Source of the DNA: CAZVYN01 sp964631125 | Lineage (GTDB): Bacteria; Eisenbacteria; RBG-16-71-46; CAIMUX01 | Assembly (NCBI GenBank): GCA_964631125.1 | Contig: CAZVYN010000008.1 | Coordinates: 1 to 64,000, forward strand | Direction: 5' to 3' | DNA length: 64,000 nt | In this document: piece by piece, positions 24,280 to 33,200 of the stretch | How the letters are laid out: each line of letters begins with the position of its first letter | How positions within the stretch are numbered: the stretch's first letter is position 1 | Notes under the pieces: model-generated | Database searches by the model: none | What the model was told of the DNA's origin: nothing | The model's input: the letters and a program-made list of their open reading frames with translations, nothing else | Program-made: the position numbers and the translations under genes

Positions 24280-25548
24280 ATGAGCTATCCCGCCTTGTCG
24301 AAGATGTCCGCCGGAATCGTCGGCTCCGAGATCTTGAAGATCGCCGCCCAGATCCGCGCGAGGATCGCGCAGGGCGAGAAGGTCACGAACCTGACCGTGG
24401 GTGACTTCCGTCCCGATCTGTTTCCGATCCCCGTGAACCTGAAGAACCTGATCACCGCGGCGCTGGAGAGTGGCGAGACCAACTATCCGCCCTCCGAAGG
24501 GATCCTCGACCTGCGCAAGGCGATCGGAGATTTCTACCGCGAACGGCTCGGCCTCGACTATCCGGTTTCGTCGATCATCGTGGCCGGGGGCGTGCGGCCG
24601 ACGATCTATTGCGCCTATCGCACGCTCCTCGATCCGGGCGACACGCTGGTCTATCCGGCGCCATCGTGGAACAACAATCACTACGCCTGGCTCTGCGGAG
24701 CGCGCGGGGTGGCGGTCGTGGCGCACGCCGAGAATCACTTCCTGCCGACCGCGGATGAACTCCGCCCGCACCTGGCGGGGGCGCGCGTGCTCACGCTGAA
24801 CACGCCGCTCAATCCGGCCGGCACCGCGTTCAGCGCCGATCAGCTCGAGCGCATCGTCAAGTTGATCCTGGATGAGAACACGGCGCGCGCGCGTGACGGT
24901 CGCCCGCCGCTCATGCTGCTCTATGACCATGTCTATTGGATGCTCACCTTCGGCGGCGTCAAGCACATCACTCCGCTGCACATCGATCCGCGGATGCGCG
25001 AGTACACGGTCTTCACCGACGGGATCTCGAAGTCGTTCGCGGCGACCGGGCTGCGCGTCGGCTGGTGCATCGGACCGGAGTCGATCATGGGCCAGTTCAG
25101 CTCACTGCTGGGACATGTCGGCGCGTGGGCGCCGCGCGCCGAGCAGGTCGCGACGGTCAAGTTCCTGCAAGACGGCGCGTCGATCGATCGCTTCCTCGTC
25201 GGGTTCCTGAGCGCGCTCGACGATCGCCTGACGCGCCTGCACGCCGGGTTCACCGCGCTGAAGCGCGACGGCTATCCGGTCGACTCGATCGCCCCCGAGG
25301 GCGCGATCTATCTGTCGGCTCGCTTCGATCTCGTCGGTCGCCGGGTGGGAGACCGCACGCTGCAGACCAACGAAGAGATCCGCACCTTCCTGTTGGAGAA
25401 GGCCGCGGTCGCGATCGTGCCGTTCCAGGCGTTCGGCCTACTGGAAGACACGGGCTGGTTCCGCCTCAGCGTCGGCGCCCTTTCGATGGAAGAGATCGAA
25501 ACGCTGTTTCCCGCGTTGCGCCAGGCGCTCGACCTGGTCTCGAAGTAG
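24280..25548 (+). CDS. Class I/II PLP-dependent aminotransferase
   Basis: This 422-residue fold-type I aminotransferase starts at ATG 24280; the long upstream frame is noncoding overlap with genes on the other strand. PLP ligands are visible: Asn178 in NTPLNP, Asp216 in LLYDHVYW, Schiff-base Lys251 in DGISKSFAATGLRVGW, and Arg259 for phosphate. A C-terminal substrate Arg is in WFRLSVG. The sequence is of the aspartate/aromatic aminotransferase type; the donor amino acid is uncertain. It is followed after 24 nt by the antiporter gene. Confidence 0.9.
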   Translation: MSYPALSKMSAGIVGSEILKIAAQIRARIAQGEKVTNLTVGDFRPDLFPIPVNLKNLITAALESGETNYPPSEGILDLRKAIGDFYRERLGLDYPVSSIIVAGGVRPTIYCAYRTLLDPGDTLVYPAPSWNNNHYAWLCGARGVAVVAHAENHFLPTADELRPHLAGARVLTLNTPLNPAGTAFSADQLERIVKLILDENTARARDGRPPLMLLYDHVYWMLTFGGVKHITPLHIDPRMREYTVFTDGISKSFAATGLRVGWCIGPESIMGQFSSLLGHVGAWAPRAEQVATVKFLQDGASIDRFLVGFLSALDDRLTRLHAGFTALKRDGYPVDSIAPEGAIYLSARFDLVGRRVGDRTLQTNEEIRTFLLEKAAVAIVPFQAFGLLEDTGWFRLSVGALSMEEIETLFPALRQALDLVSK

Positions 25549-25572
25549 CCGCAGACCGGAACTCAGCCCGCG

Positions 25573-27213
25573 ATGACCGAGACGTTCCACCCGGCGCACT
25601 TCGCGCACCTGCTCCTCCTGATCGGCGTTGTCATCGTCGTCGCCGCGTCTGTTTCGGGTCTGCTCGAGCGATGGTCCATGCCGCCGGTCGCGGTTTTCCT
25701 CGCGCTGGGCGCGGCGCTCGGCCCGCTCGGCCTCGGACTGGCGGCGTTCGGCCTGGAGTCGCCGGCGCTCGGTGCGGTCGCGACCCTCTCGCTCATCCTC
25801 GTGCTCTTCACCGACGCGGTCTCGCTCGATTTCCGTGCGCTCCGCGCGCACATCGGGATCGCACTGCTCGTGTTGGGGCCGGGCACGCTCGTCACCGCCG
25901 CGATCATCGCCGCCGCGTCGGTCTGGTTGCTCGATCTCTCTCTCGCCCAGGCGGCGATTCTCGGAGCGGCTCTGGCTTCGACCGATCCGGTGATGGTGCG
26001 AGGGCTGCTTCGTCGGTCCGGCGTTCCCGATTCCGCCAAGACCGCGCTGGGAGTGGAGAGCGGACTGAATGACGTGGTCTTGCTCCCGATCGTCCTCGTC
26101 GCGACCGCGATGCTGGTGAAGGGGAGTGGACTGGAGTTCAGCGAGACAGCCAGGGTGGTCGGAGAAGTGCTGATCCTGGGCCCGCTGGCCGGGGTCGGCG
26201 TCGGCTTCCTGGCCGTGCGACTGCTGGAACAGATGCGCAATCGATTCGGGATGCGCCGTGACTACGAGTCACTCTACGTGCTCGGCGTCTCTTTCACCGC
26301 CTACGCCTTGGCCGAGTCGATGCACGCGAGCGGCTTCATGGCGGCGTTTGCGGCCGGACTCACCGTCGCGCTCGTCGGCGTCGAACTCTGCGACTGTTTC
26401 CACGACTACGGCGAGGCGACCGCCGAGGCCTTCCTGCTCTTCGCCTTCGTCGCCATCGGAGGCAGCGTCATCTGGTCGGGACTCGACGTGATCAGCGCGA
26501 ACGCGCTCCTCTTCGCCTTCATCGCGCTCTTCGCCCGCAGCGTCGTGCTTGCCGTCGCTCTCTCCGGCTCCGAAATGGACGCCCACGGACGACGCATGAC
26601 CGTCTGGTTCGGTCCCAAGGGGCTGAGCAGCCTCTTGCTCGTACTCCTGCCGATCTTCGCGGGGGCGGACGCCGCACTCGAGCTCTTCCCGATCTGCGCG
26701 CTGGTGGTGCTGCTCTCGGTCGTCGTGCACGGAGGCATGCCGTGGTTCCTGGCGCCGCATCAAGCGAAGGACCAACGCAACGCGCCGCGAAACGCCCGTG
26801 GCTCGGTTTCGCCCGAGGCGCGGCATGACACGCGCGCCGAGACGCGCAGTGACCCGCCCCTGGTGGCGAACCGCGTGCTCATCACCTTCGACGAGGTGCA
26901 GCGCCTGCGCGACGCCGGTCACTCGGTCACGATCCTCGACTCACGGACTCCAGGCAGTTTCGCCGAGAGCGACCGACGTGCGACGGGCGCGGTTCGCCTC
27001 CCGCCCGACGAAGCGGTCGAGAGCGCCGCGCGACTCGCGTTGCCGCGCAGCGATTGGCTCGTCGCCTTCTGCGCCTGAAGCAACGAAGCAACAAGCGCCC
27101 GTGTGGCGCGAGATCTACAACAAGCAGGATGGAAGAACGCGAGGGCCCTCGTCGGGGGATGGGCGCAGTGGCAAGAGGCGGAGTGGCCGACCGAACTCGA
27201 GTCGGACGGTTAG
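25573..27213 (+). CDS. CPA1-type Na+/H+ antiporter with C-terminal rhodanese domain interrupted by an in-frame UGA (possible selenocysteine)
   Basis: The N-terminal 390 residues hold 11-13 hydrophobic helices in NhaP/CPA1 fashion, with an ASTDPV motif near residue 140 and GVESGLNDVVLLP after it, the ion-binding region of the family. A cytoplasmic linker leads to a rhodanese-like domain (VTILDSRTPGSFAESDRRATGAVRLPPDEA). At the active-site loop the frame reads FCA, then TGA (27076-27078), then SNEATSARVARDLQQAGW and GGWAQWQEAEWPTE, ending at TAG 27211-27213. In homologues the loop is CACPNE-like, so the TGA replaces a Cys codon. A GCGCC-CGTGT-GGCGC hairpin (27095-27109) begins 16 nt after the TGA. 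Alternatives are a recent nonsense mutation or readthrough; with termination the product is 501 residues with an intact transporter part. Confidence 0.7.
27095..27109 (+). promoter_or_regulatory. SECIS-like hairpin after UGA
   Basis: A 5-bp GC stem (GCGCC/GGCGC) closes the loop CGTGT. The loop lies 22-26 nt after the in-frame TGA, within the range of bacterial SECIS elements, and contains G/GU near its 5' side as in known loops. The stem is short, and such hairpins occur by chance in GC-rich DNA. Confidence 0.35.
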
Positions 27214-27254
27214 AACTCCGCCCGCCCCGCGCTCCGCTGGTACTCTCGCCCCCC

Positions 27255-28085
27255 ATGCACCCGACCCTGCCGGCCCTCTCCGAAACCCTCCTGTGGACTC
27301 TGCACAACCGAGCCCATGAATCGCTGCGCGAAGGTGGCGCGCTGCGCGACCCCAACGCGGTTCGCATCTATCAGGCGATCCGGTACGACTTCACGCGCCA
27401 TTTCGGGCCACCCGACGGCTCCCACGCCCGCCGCTCTGGCGCCTTCGATCGCATCGTCGGAGCGTGGATCGAACGGAATCCCGACGGCGTCGTCATCGCA
27501 TTGGGAGACGGGCTGGAGACGCAGAATTGGCGGTTGGACAACGGGCGCATTCGTTGGATCTCGGTCGACCTACCGGAGGCAATGGCGCTGAGGGAATCGT
27601 TTCTCCCAGCAACCGAGCGGTTTCGGAACGTGGTGGGGGATGTGCGGAATCTCGAGTGGAAGCCCGTGGTAGACAGCGCGGGGCGCCGCGCCATCTTCAT
27701 TACTGCGGCGGGTTTGTTGATGTACTTGGAGCCCGAATCCGTCCGCCACCTGCTCGCCGAACTCGCAACGCGCTTCGCGCCTTGCGAGCTACTGTTCGAC
27801 GTCATCCCTCGCTGGTTCTCGCGCCTGACACTGCTGGGACTCCATAAGACCCCTCACTACAAGCTTCCCCCGATGCCCTTCGGCCTCGACCGCGACGAGA
27901 TCCAGCCAGCGGTGCTCTCGATCCAACCGAAATTCACGCGCGTTTCGATCACGCCGTTCCCGCTCTTCGATCGGCGGTGGGCTTGGCTCCAGCAAGTCGC
28001 GCTCTCGATCCCCGGCTTGCGCACGCGCGGCCCGAATCTCGTGCACGTCCAGATCGACGGCATCGAAAGGAGCCGCTCCGCGTGA
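27255..28085 (+). CDS. Leucine-carboxyl-methyltransferase-family SAM-dependent methyltransferase
   Basis: This 276-residue protein starts at ATG 27255; a longer frame from 27054 would overlap the antiporter's rhodanese extension. Motifs of the LCM/PPM family are IALGDGLETQNWRL (SAM loop), RIRWISVDLPEAM (acidic residue and LP), and FITAAGLLMYLEPESVRHLL. Bacterial members often methylate carboxyl or hydroxyl groups of small metabolites (polyketide O-methyltransferases), so a secondary-metabolite or housekeeping role cannot be chosen. Its TGA overlaps the GTG of the dehydrogenase gene by 3 nt (GTGA), so the two are translationally coupled. Confidence 0.85.
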   Translation: MHPTLPALSETLLWTLHNRAHESLREGGALRDPNAVRIYQAIRYDFTRHFGPPDGSHARRSGAFDRIVGAWIERNPDGVVIALGDGLETQNWRLDNGRIRWISVDLPEAMALRESFLPATERFRNVVGDVRNLEWKPVVDSAGRRAIFITAAGLLMYLEPESVRHLLAELATRFAPCELLFDVIPRWFSRLTLLGLHKTPHYKLPPMPFGLDRDEIQPAVLSIQPKFTRVSITPFPLFDRRWAWLQQVALSIPGLRTRGPNLVHVQIDGIERSRSA

Positions 28086-29137
28086 AGGCGCTCACCTACC
28101 ACGCTCCGCAGTCGATCCACTTCGAGGACGTCCCCGACCCGAAGCTCCTCGCCTCGGGCGACGCCATCGTGCAGGTGGAAGTGGCCGCGGTCTGCGGCTC
28201 GGATCTCCACGTCTATCACGGGCGCGAGGCCGGTCTCGATCCGGGCACAGTGATGGGACACGAGTTCCTCGGCCGCGTGGTGGAATGCGGTTCGGAGGTG
28301 CGCGCGATCCGGCGGGGCGATCGCGTGGTCGCGCCGTTCACGGCGAACTGCGGGGCTTGTTACTTCTGTTCGACCGGCCTGACCGCGCGATGCACGCAGA
28401 GTCAACTCTTCGGATGGGTGCAGGGCGGCGTCGGACTGCAAGGGGGACAGGCGGAGTTCGTGCGAGTCCCCTTGGCGGACTCCACGCTGATGAAAGCGCC
28501 GGACGATCTCCCGTCGCAGCTCGCGCTCCTCCTCGCGGATGTCCTTCCGACCGGATATCACTGCGCCAAGTCGGCCGAGGTGAAGCCGGGCGGTGTCTAC
28601 GCCGTGGTCGGTTGCGGTCCGGTCGGGTTGATGGCGGTCGCCGGCGCGAGCGCGCTGATGGGCGGCCATCCTTCGAAGCTGTTCGCGATCGACACCGTGC
28701 CCGAACGGCTCGCGCTGGCCGGACAGCTCGGCGCGACCCCGATCGACGTCGGCAAAGCCGACGCGCGCGCCGTGCTCCTGGCAGCGACCGAGGGCCGCGG
28801 CGCCGACGGCGTGATGGAGGCGGTGGGGAGCGCCCAGGCCGGGCGTCTCGCGTTCGAACTCGTGCGGGCCGGCGGCGTCCTTTCGGTGGTCGGCGTGCAC
28901 CACGAATCGCACGCGCCGTTCTCGCCCGGCGAGGCCTACGACAAGAACCTCACGTTCCGCATCGGACGCTGTCCCGCGCGCGGTCTCTTGGACGAGGTCC
29001 TGCCGATCGCCCGCGCTCAGTCGGATCGATTGGCCCGAGTCTTCACCCATCACCTTCCGCTCAGCGCCGGTCCCGACGCCTATCGGATGTTCGACCAGCG
29101 CCGCGACGGCTGCATCAAGGTCGTCCTCCGGCCCTGA
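28082..29137 (+). CDS. Zinc-dependent medium-chain alcohol dehydrogenase
   Basis: This 351-residue MDR enzyme starts at GTG 28082 (AAGGAG nine bases upstream). Catalytic zinc ligands are Cys38 (VCGSDLHVYHG) and His60-Glu61 (GHEFLG). Structural zinc ligands are Cys90, 93, 96 and 104 (NCGACYFCSTGLTARC). The NAD(P) loop is VVGCGPVGLMAV (about 175-186) and a dinucleotide acidic residue lies in FAIDTVPERL. It resembles threonine/sorbitol/formaldehyde dehydrogenase relatives; the substrate is not determined. It is coupled to the methyltransferase gene by a 4-nt overlap. No terminator with a U-tract follows; a palindrome lies at 29223. Confidence 0.9.
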   Translation: MKALTYHAPQSIHFEDVPDPKLLASGDAIVQVEVAAVCGSDLHVYHGREAGLDPGTVMGHEFLGRVVECGSEVRAIRRGDRVVAPFTANCGACYFCSTGLTARCTQSQLFGWVQGGVGLQGGQAEFVRVPLADSTLMKAPDDLPSQLALLLADVLPTGYHCAKSAEVKPGGVYAVVGCGPVGLMAVAGASALMGGHPSKLFAIDTVPERLALAGQLGATPIDVGKADARAVLLAATEGRGADGVMEAVGSAQAGRLAFELVRAGGVLSVVGVHHESHAPFSPGEAYDKNLTFRIGRCPARGLLDEVLPIARAQSDRLARVFTHHLPLSAGPDAYRMFDQRRDGCIKVVLRP

Positions 29138-29222
29138 CTTCCGAAGGAAGAAGGATCTCTCGGGCCGGATCTGCGTTTATATTCCTCACGTCCGCCGGGC
29201 GCGGCGGGCCCCAAGGCCTCCC

Positions 29223-29246
29223 GCGGCTTCCACGGGTGGAAGCCGC
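29223..29246. other. 24-bp palindromic hairpin upstream of the Lys-rich gene
   Basis: GCGGCTTCCAC-GG-GTGGAAGCCGC has 11-bp arms and a 2-nt loop, and lies 33 nt upstream of the ATG at 29280. It may be a 5'-leader hairpin of that gene or an end signal for the dehydrogenase transcript. Confidence 0.5.
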
Positions 29247-29279
29247 CCGTACGACTCTCCATCCGAAGGAGCGTGAATC

Positions 29280-29378
29280 ATGGCCAAGAGTCTCGAGACC
29301 AAGAAAGAAACGAAGAAGAAGCCGACCAAGAGCCTCAAGGAGAAGAGGGCTGACAAGAAGGCGAAGAAGGACAAGTAG
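29280..29378 (+). CDS. Lys-rich 32-residue microprotein
   Basis: ATG 29280 with GAAGGAG upstream encodes 32 residues, more than a third of them Lys: MAKSLETKKETKKKPTKSLK, then EKRADKKAKKDK. There are no hydrophobic segments, so it is likely disordered and nucleic-acid- or ribosome-associated. Similar tiny Lys-rich proteins recur in several Gram-negative genomes without a known function. The ribosome binding site, the hairpin ahead and two strong hairpins directly behind make a real, separately transcribed small gene likely. Confidence 0.7.
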   Translation: MAKSLETKKETKKKPTKSLKEKRADKKAKKDK

Positions 29379-29404
29379 TCGATCCGCGCAGCAGCGCGGA
29401 TCGA
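29379..29404 (+). terminator. Hairpin directly after the Lys-rich gene
   Basis: TCGATCCGCGC-AGCA-GCGCGGATCGA is a perfect 11-bp stem starting one base after the TAG. The sequence after it (TCAGTTC) is weakly T-rich. Confidence 0.6.
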
Positions 29405-29410
29405 TCAGTT

Positions 29411-29444
29411 CGAGACCCCGGAGGGCAAGAACCCTGGGGTCTCG
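29411..29444 (+). terminator. Second hairpin in tandem
   Basis: CGAGACCCC pairs with GGGGTCTCG, with an inner AGGG/CCCT stem. It follows the first hairpin by six bases, a tandem arrangement often used to end short, highly expressed transcripts. Confidence 0.55.
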
Positions 29445-29511
29445 CTGTTACCGCCCCTCAACCTGCGAAGCGAATCACCTCGTCACTCTCTTCCACCGAA
29501 GGACCTTCGCC

Positions 29512-29799
29512 ATGGCAGACCCCAAGGATCCCAAGAAGCCGCGTCCGGATTTCTCCGACGTGCAGTCCGGAAGTTCATCAACCGCCCGCCCCGCGCCGCT
29601 CCCGCCCTCCGCGCCGCTACCGCCGCCCGCGGCCGAACGCACGTACACCGTCGTCGCCGGTGACAACCTGTCGAAGATCTCGAAGAAGTTCTACGGAGAG
29701 TCGAAGCGTTGGCGGCGGATCTTCGATGCCAACAAGGACACCATCGAGAACCCGGATCTCATCTATCCCGGGCAGGTGTTGAAGATCCCCAACGACTGA
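29512..29799 (+). CDS. LysM-domain protein
   Basis: This 95-residue protein starts at ATG 29512 (GAAGGA eight to twelve bases upstream). A Pro/Ala/Ser-rich first half is followed by one LysM domain: TYTVVAGDNLSKISKKFYGESKRWRRI and then NKDTIENPDLIYPGQVLKIP. It lacks a signal peptide, like the small cytoplasmic LysM proteins (YgaU/BON-LysM type) found in many bacteria. LysM usually binds peptidoglycan GlcNAc. It is followed after 16 nt by a lipoprotein gene, so the two are probably one transcript. Confidence 0.88.
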   Translation: MADPKDPKKPRPDFSDVQSGSSSTARPAPLPPSAPLPPPAAERTYTVVAGDNLSKISKKFYGESKRWRRIFDANKDTIENPDLIYPGQVLKIPND

Positions 29800-29815
29800 G
29801 AGAGGAGAGACCCCC

Positions 29816-30280
29816 ATGAGATTCACACCCAGGAGTTCCGAAGTGGCTGTTTCTTTGTTGGCGGTGCTGTGCGCTGCCGCCGTGCTCGCGCTACCCGCCT
29901 GCGGGAAGAAAGACTCGAAGAACCCGCCCGCCGCGCAAACCCCGGCGGTGACGGCGCCCCGGGTCGTGGGCATCGAGTTGGGCAATGAACTGAAGAGCGA
30001 CAATCGCGTGGCCGAGGCGATGTCGACGTTCGCCGTGAACGACGTGATCTACGTGGCGGTCATGACGGAGGGCAACTCGCCGTCGGCAGCCGTCACGGCC
30101 CGTTGGACCTACGGGGACGGGCAACCGGTCAACGAGACGACGCGGACGGTCGTGTTGAGCGGACCGGCCACGACGGAGTTCCACATCTCCAAGCCGGGCG
30201 GATGGCCCACCGGCGCCTACAAGGTCGAGATCTTGCTGAACGGAGCGTCGATGCGGACGGCGCAGTTCGAGGTGAGATAG
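29816..30280 (+). CDS. Lipoprotein of unknown function
   Basis: This 154-residue protein has a signal peptide ending in lipobox LPAC (VLALPACGKKDS), a Lys/Pro/Ala linker, and a C-terminal beta-sandwich-like domain (ARWTYGDGQPVNET, TEFHISKPGGWPTGAYKVEILLNG) that resembles small Ig-like or calcium-independent adhesion folds. GAGAGGAGAG lies six bases upstream of ATG 29816. There is no catalytic motif. It lies between the LysM gene and lhr on the same strand. Confidence 0.8.
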   Translation: MRFTPRSSEVAVSLLAVLCAAAVLALPACGKKDSKNPPAAQTPAVTAPRVVGIELGNELKSDNRVAEAMSTFAVNDVIYVAVMTEGNSPSAAVTARWTYGDGQPVNETTRTVVLSGPATTEFHISKPGGWPTGAYKVEILLNGASMRTAQFEVR

Positions 30281-30292
30281 ACTTTCGGTCCC

Positions 30293-33200
30293 ATGTCGCC
30301 CCTCCAGAGCTTCCATCCGACGGTTCGCGAATGGTTCGCGCGCGAGCTCGGCGAACCGACTCGACCGCAGGCAGAGGGGTGGACGCAAATCCGAGCGGGG
30401 CGGCACACGCTGATCGCCGCCCCGACCGGCACCGGCAAGACGCTGGCGGCCTTCCTCTGCGCAGTCGACGAACTCCTGCAACGGGGTGAGGCGCTCGCCG
30501 ATGAGACGAGCGTCTTGTACGTCTCGCCGCTCCGCGCGTTGTCGAACGACGTGCAGAAGAATCTGGCGGAGCCGCTCGCGGCGTTCCATGCGCTCGATCC
30601 CTCGTTGCCGGAAGTGCGCGTGTTGGTGCGGACCGGCGACACGCCGAACAAGGAACGCACGGCGATGCGGAAGCGCGCGCCGCACGTGCTCGTGACGACG
30701 CCGGAGTCGCTCTATGTCCTGCTCACTTCGGCGAGCGGGCGCGCCATGCTCCGAACGGTGCGCACGGTGATCGTCGATGAGATCCATGCCCTCGCGCGCG
30801 ACAAGCGCGGCTCTCATTTGGCGCTCTCGCTCGAACGATTGAGCGAACTCTGTCTCAGACACACGGGCCGCGAAGTGCAGCGGATCGGACTCTCCGCCAC
30901 GCAGAAACCGATCGAAGACGTGGCGAGGCTGCTGGCTGGCGAGGGCCGGGACTGCGCACTGGTCGACGCCGGGCATCTGCGGTCGATCGATGTCGATATC
31001 GTCGTGCCCGACACTCCGCTCTCGGCGGTCTGCACGCATGAGCAGTGGCGCGAGCTGTACGCGAAGATGTCCGCCTTGATCCGCTCCCATCGCGTCACGC
31101 TCGTCTTCGTCAACACGCGGAAGCTGGCCGAGCGGCTGACCGCGCGGCTGACCGAGGAGCTGGGGGCAGGGCAGGTCTCCTGTCACCACGGGAGCCTGTC
31201 GAGGGAGACGCGCCTGGCGGCCGAGGAGCGTCTGAAGCGAGGCGAACTGCGAGCGCTGGTCGCGACGGCGTCGCTCGAACTGGGCATCGATATCGGAGAT
31301 GTCGATCTCGTCGTGCAGGTTGGCTCGTCGCGCACGATCGCGACGTTTCTCCAGCGCGTCGGGCGCGCGGGGCATGGCGTGCACCGCACTCCGAAAGGCC
31401 GACTGTTCGCGCTCACCCTCGATGAAGCGGTGGAGGCGGTCGCGGTCCTCTCCGCCGTGAGGCGCGGGCTGCTCGACCGGACTCCGCAGGCGCCGGGCGC
31501 GCTCGATATCCTTGCACAGCAGATCGTGGCCGAGTGTTCGGCGACCGAAGAGTCGGCGGCGTGGAGAGAAGACCAGCTCTTCGCCTGCTTCCGGCGGGCG
31601 TTTCCCTATCGCGATGCGCCGCGCGAGGATTTCGACGCGCTGCTGACGCTGCACTCGACCGGCCGCAATGCGCTGCTGCACCGCGATGCCGTGGGCGGAC
31701 GGGTGCTCGCGACCAAGCGCGCGCGGATCCCGGCGCTGACCAGCGGAGGCGCGATTCCCGACAACGCCGACTATCGCGTGGTGAGCGAACCCGGGGGCAC
31801 GTTCATCGGGACGTTGAACGAGGACTTCGCGATCGAGTCGAACGTGCATGACATCTTCCAGCTCGGCAATGCCTCGTGGCGCGTGCTCGGGATCGAACCG
31901 GGGACAGTGCGCGTCGCCGACGCCCAGGGTGCGCCGCCCAACCTGCCGTTCTGGCTGGGCGAGGCGCCCGCGCGAAGTCTGGAACTGTCGGCGGAAGTCA
32001 GCCGCGTGCGCGAGGAGTGCACCGGCGCCGCGTGGGTCACCACCGAAACCGGTGTCGGCCGCGAGGTGGCCGAGCAGGTCGCCGAGTATCTGGAGACCGG
32101 TCGCGCCGGGCTCGGCGCGATGCCGAGCATCCGCCGCATCGTGGTCGAACGATTCTTCGACGAGTCTGGCGGCATGCAGCTCGTGATCCATGCGCCCTTC
32201 GGCAGCCGCATCACGAAGGCGTTCGGTCTGGCGCTGCGCAAGAGAGTCTGTCGGAGCTTCGGCTTCGAGCTGCAGGCGGCGGCCGACGAACAGTCGATCG
32301 TGCTCTCGCTCGGCCTGCAACACAGCTTCGCGCTCGACGAGGTCTTCGAGTGGCTGCGCAGTACGACCGCCAAGGATGTCCTCGTGCAAGCGATACTGGC
32401 GGCGCCGATGTTCACCACGCGGTGGCGCTGGAACGTCGGCCGATCGCTCATGCTGCCGCGGACTCGGGGCGGCAAGCGCGTCGCGCCGCAACTGCTCAGG
32501 ATGAAGGCCGAAGATCTGCTCGTGCAGGCGTTCCCGCAAGTCGTCGCCTGCGGCGAGACGCTGCCGCCCGGCGATATCGAGCCGCCCATGGACCATCCGA
32601 TCGTGAAGCAGACGATCGAGGACTGCCTGCACGAGGCGCTCGACGTCGACGGGCTGCTCGAGGTGCTGCGCGGGCTGGAGGACGGCAGCATCGAGCGACA
32701 CGCGGTCGATACGACGGAGCCGTCGGTCTTCGCGCACGGCATTCTCTCGGCCCAGGTCTACAGCTTCCTCGATGACGCGCCGCTGGAGGAGCGCCGCACT
32801 CAGGCGGTGCGGACGCGACGCGTGCTCGGCGCCGGCGACGCGGATGAGATCGGTGTGCTCGATGTTGACGCGATCGACCGGGTGCGCGAAGAGGCCTGGC
32901 CCAAGCCGGAAAGCGCCGAAGAGGTCCACGAGGCATTGCTCTGGATGGGATTCGTCACCGACGAGGAGGCGCTCGCGTGGCGCGTTTGGCTGGACGAACT
33001 GGCCGAGGCGCGACGCGTGGTGAGAGTGGACGGCGCTCGCGGACATCGCTGGTACGCGGTCGAAGCGCCGCGGAGCGGCAGGGAAGTACTACGCGGGCGG
33101 CTGGAGGCGCTCGGCCCGGTGAGCGCGGACGACCCACTCATCGTCGAGTTTGCGAACGAAGTCTTGGAGCTGGAGCAGGAAGGCGCGGTGTTGCGCGCCC

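Noticed and set aside
27054..27254. Earlier start for the LCM-type methyltransferase
   Set aside because: The extension overlaps the rhodanese reading frame and has no family residues; ATG 27255 begins at the family's normal N-terminus.
29891..33046. 1051-codon open frame opposite lhr
   Set aside because: It is a GC-driven mirror frame of the coding helicase. It lacks family resemblance, and Lhr has full motifs on the other strand.
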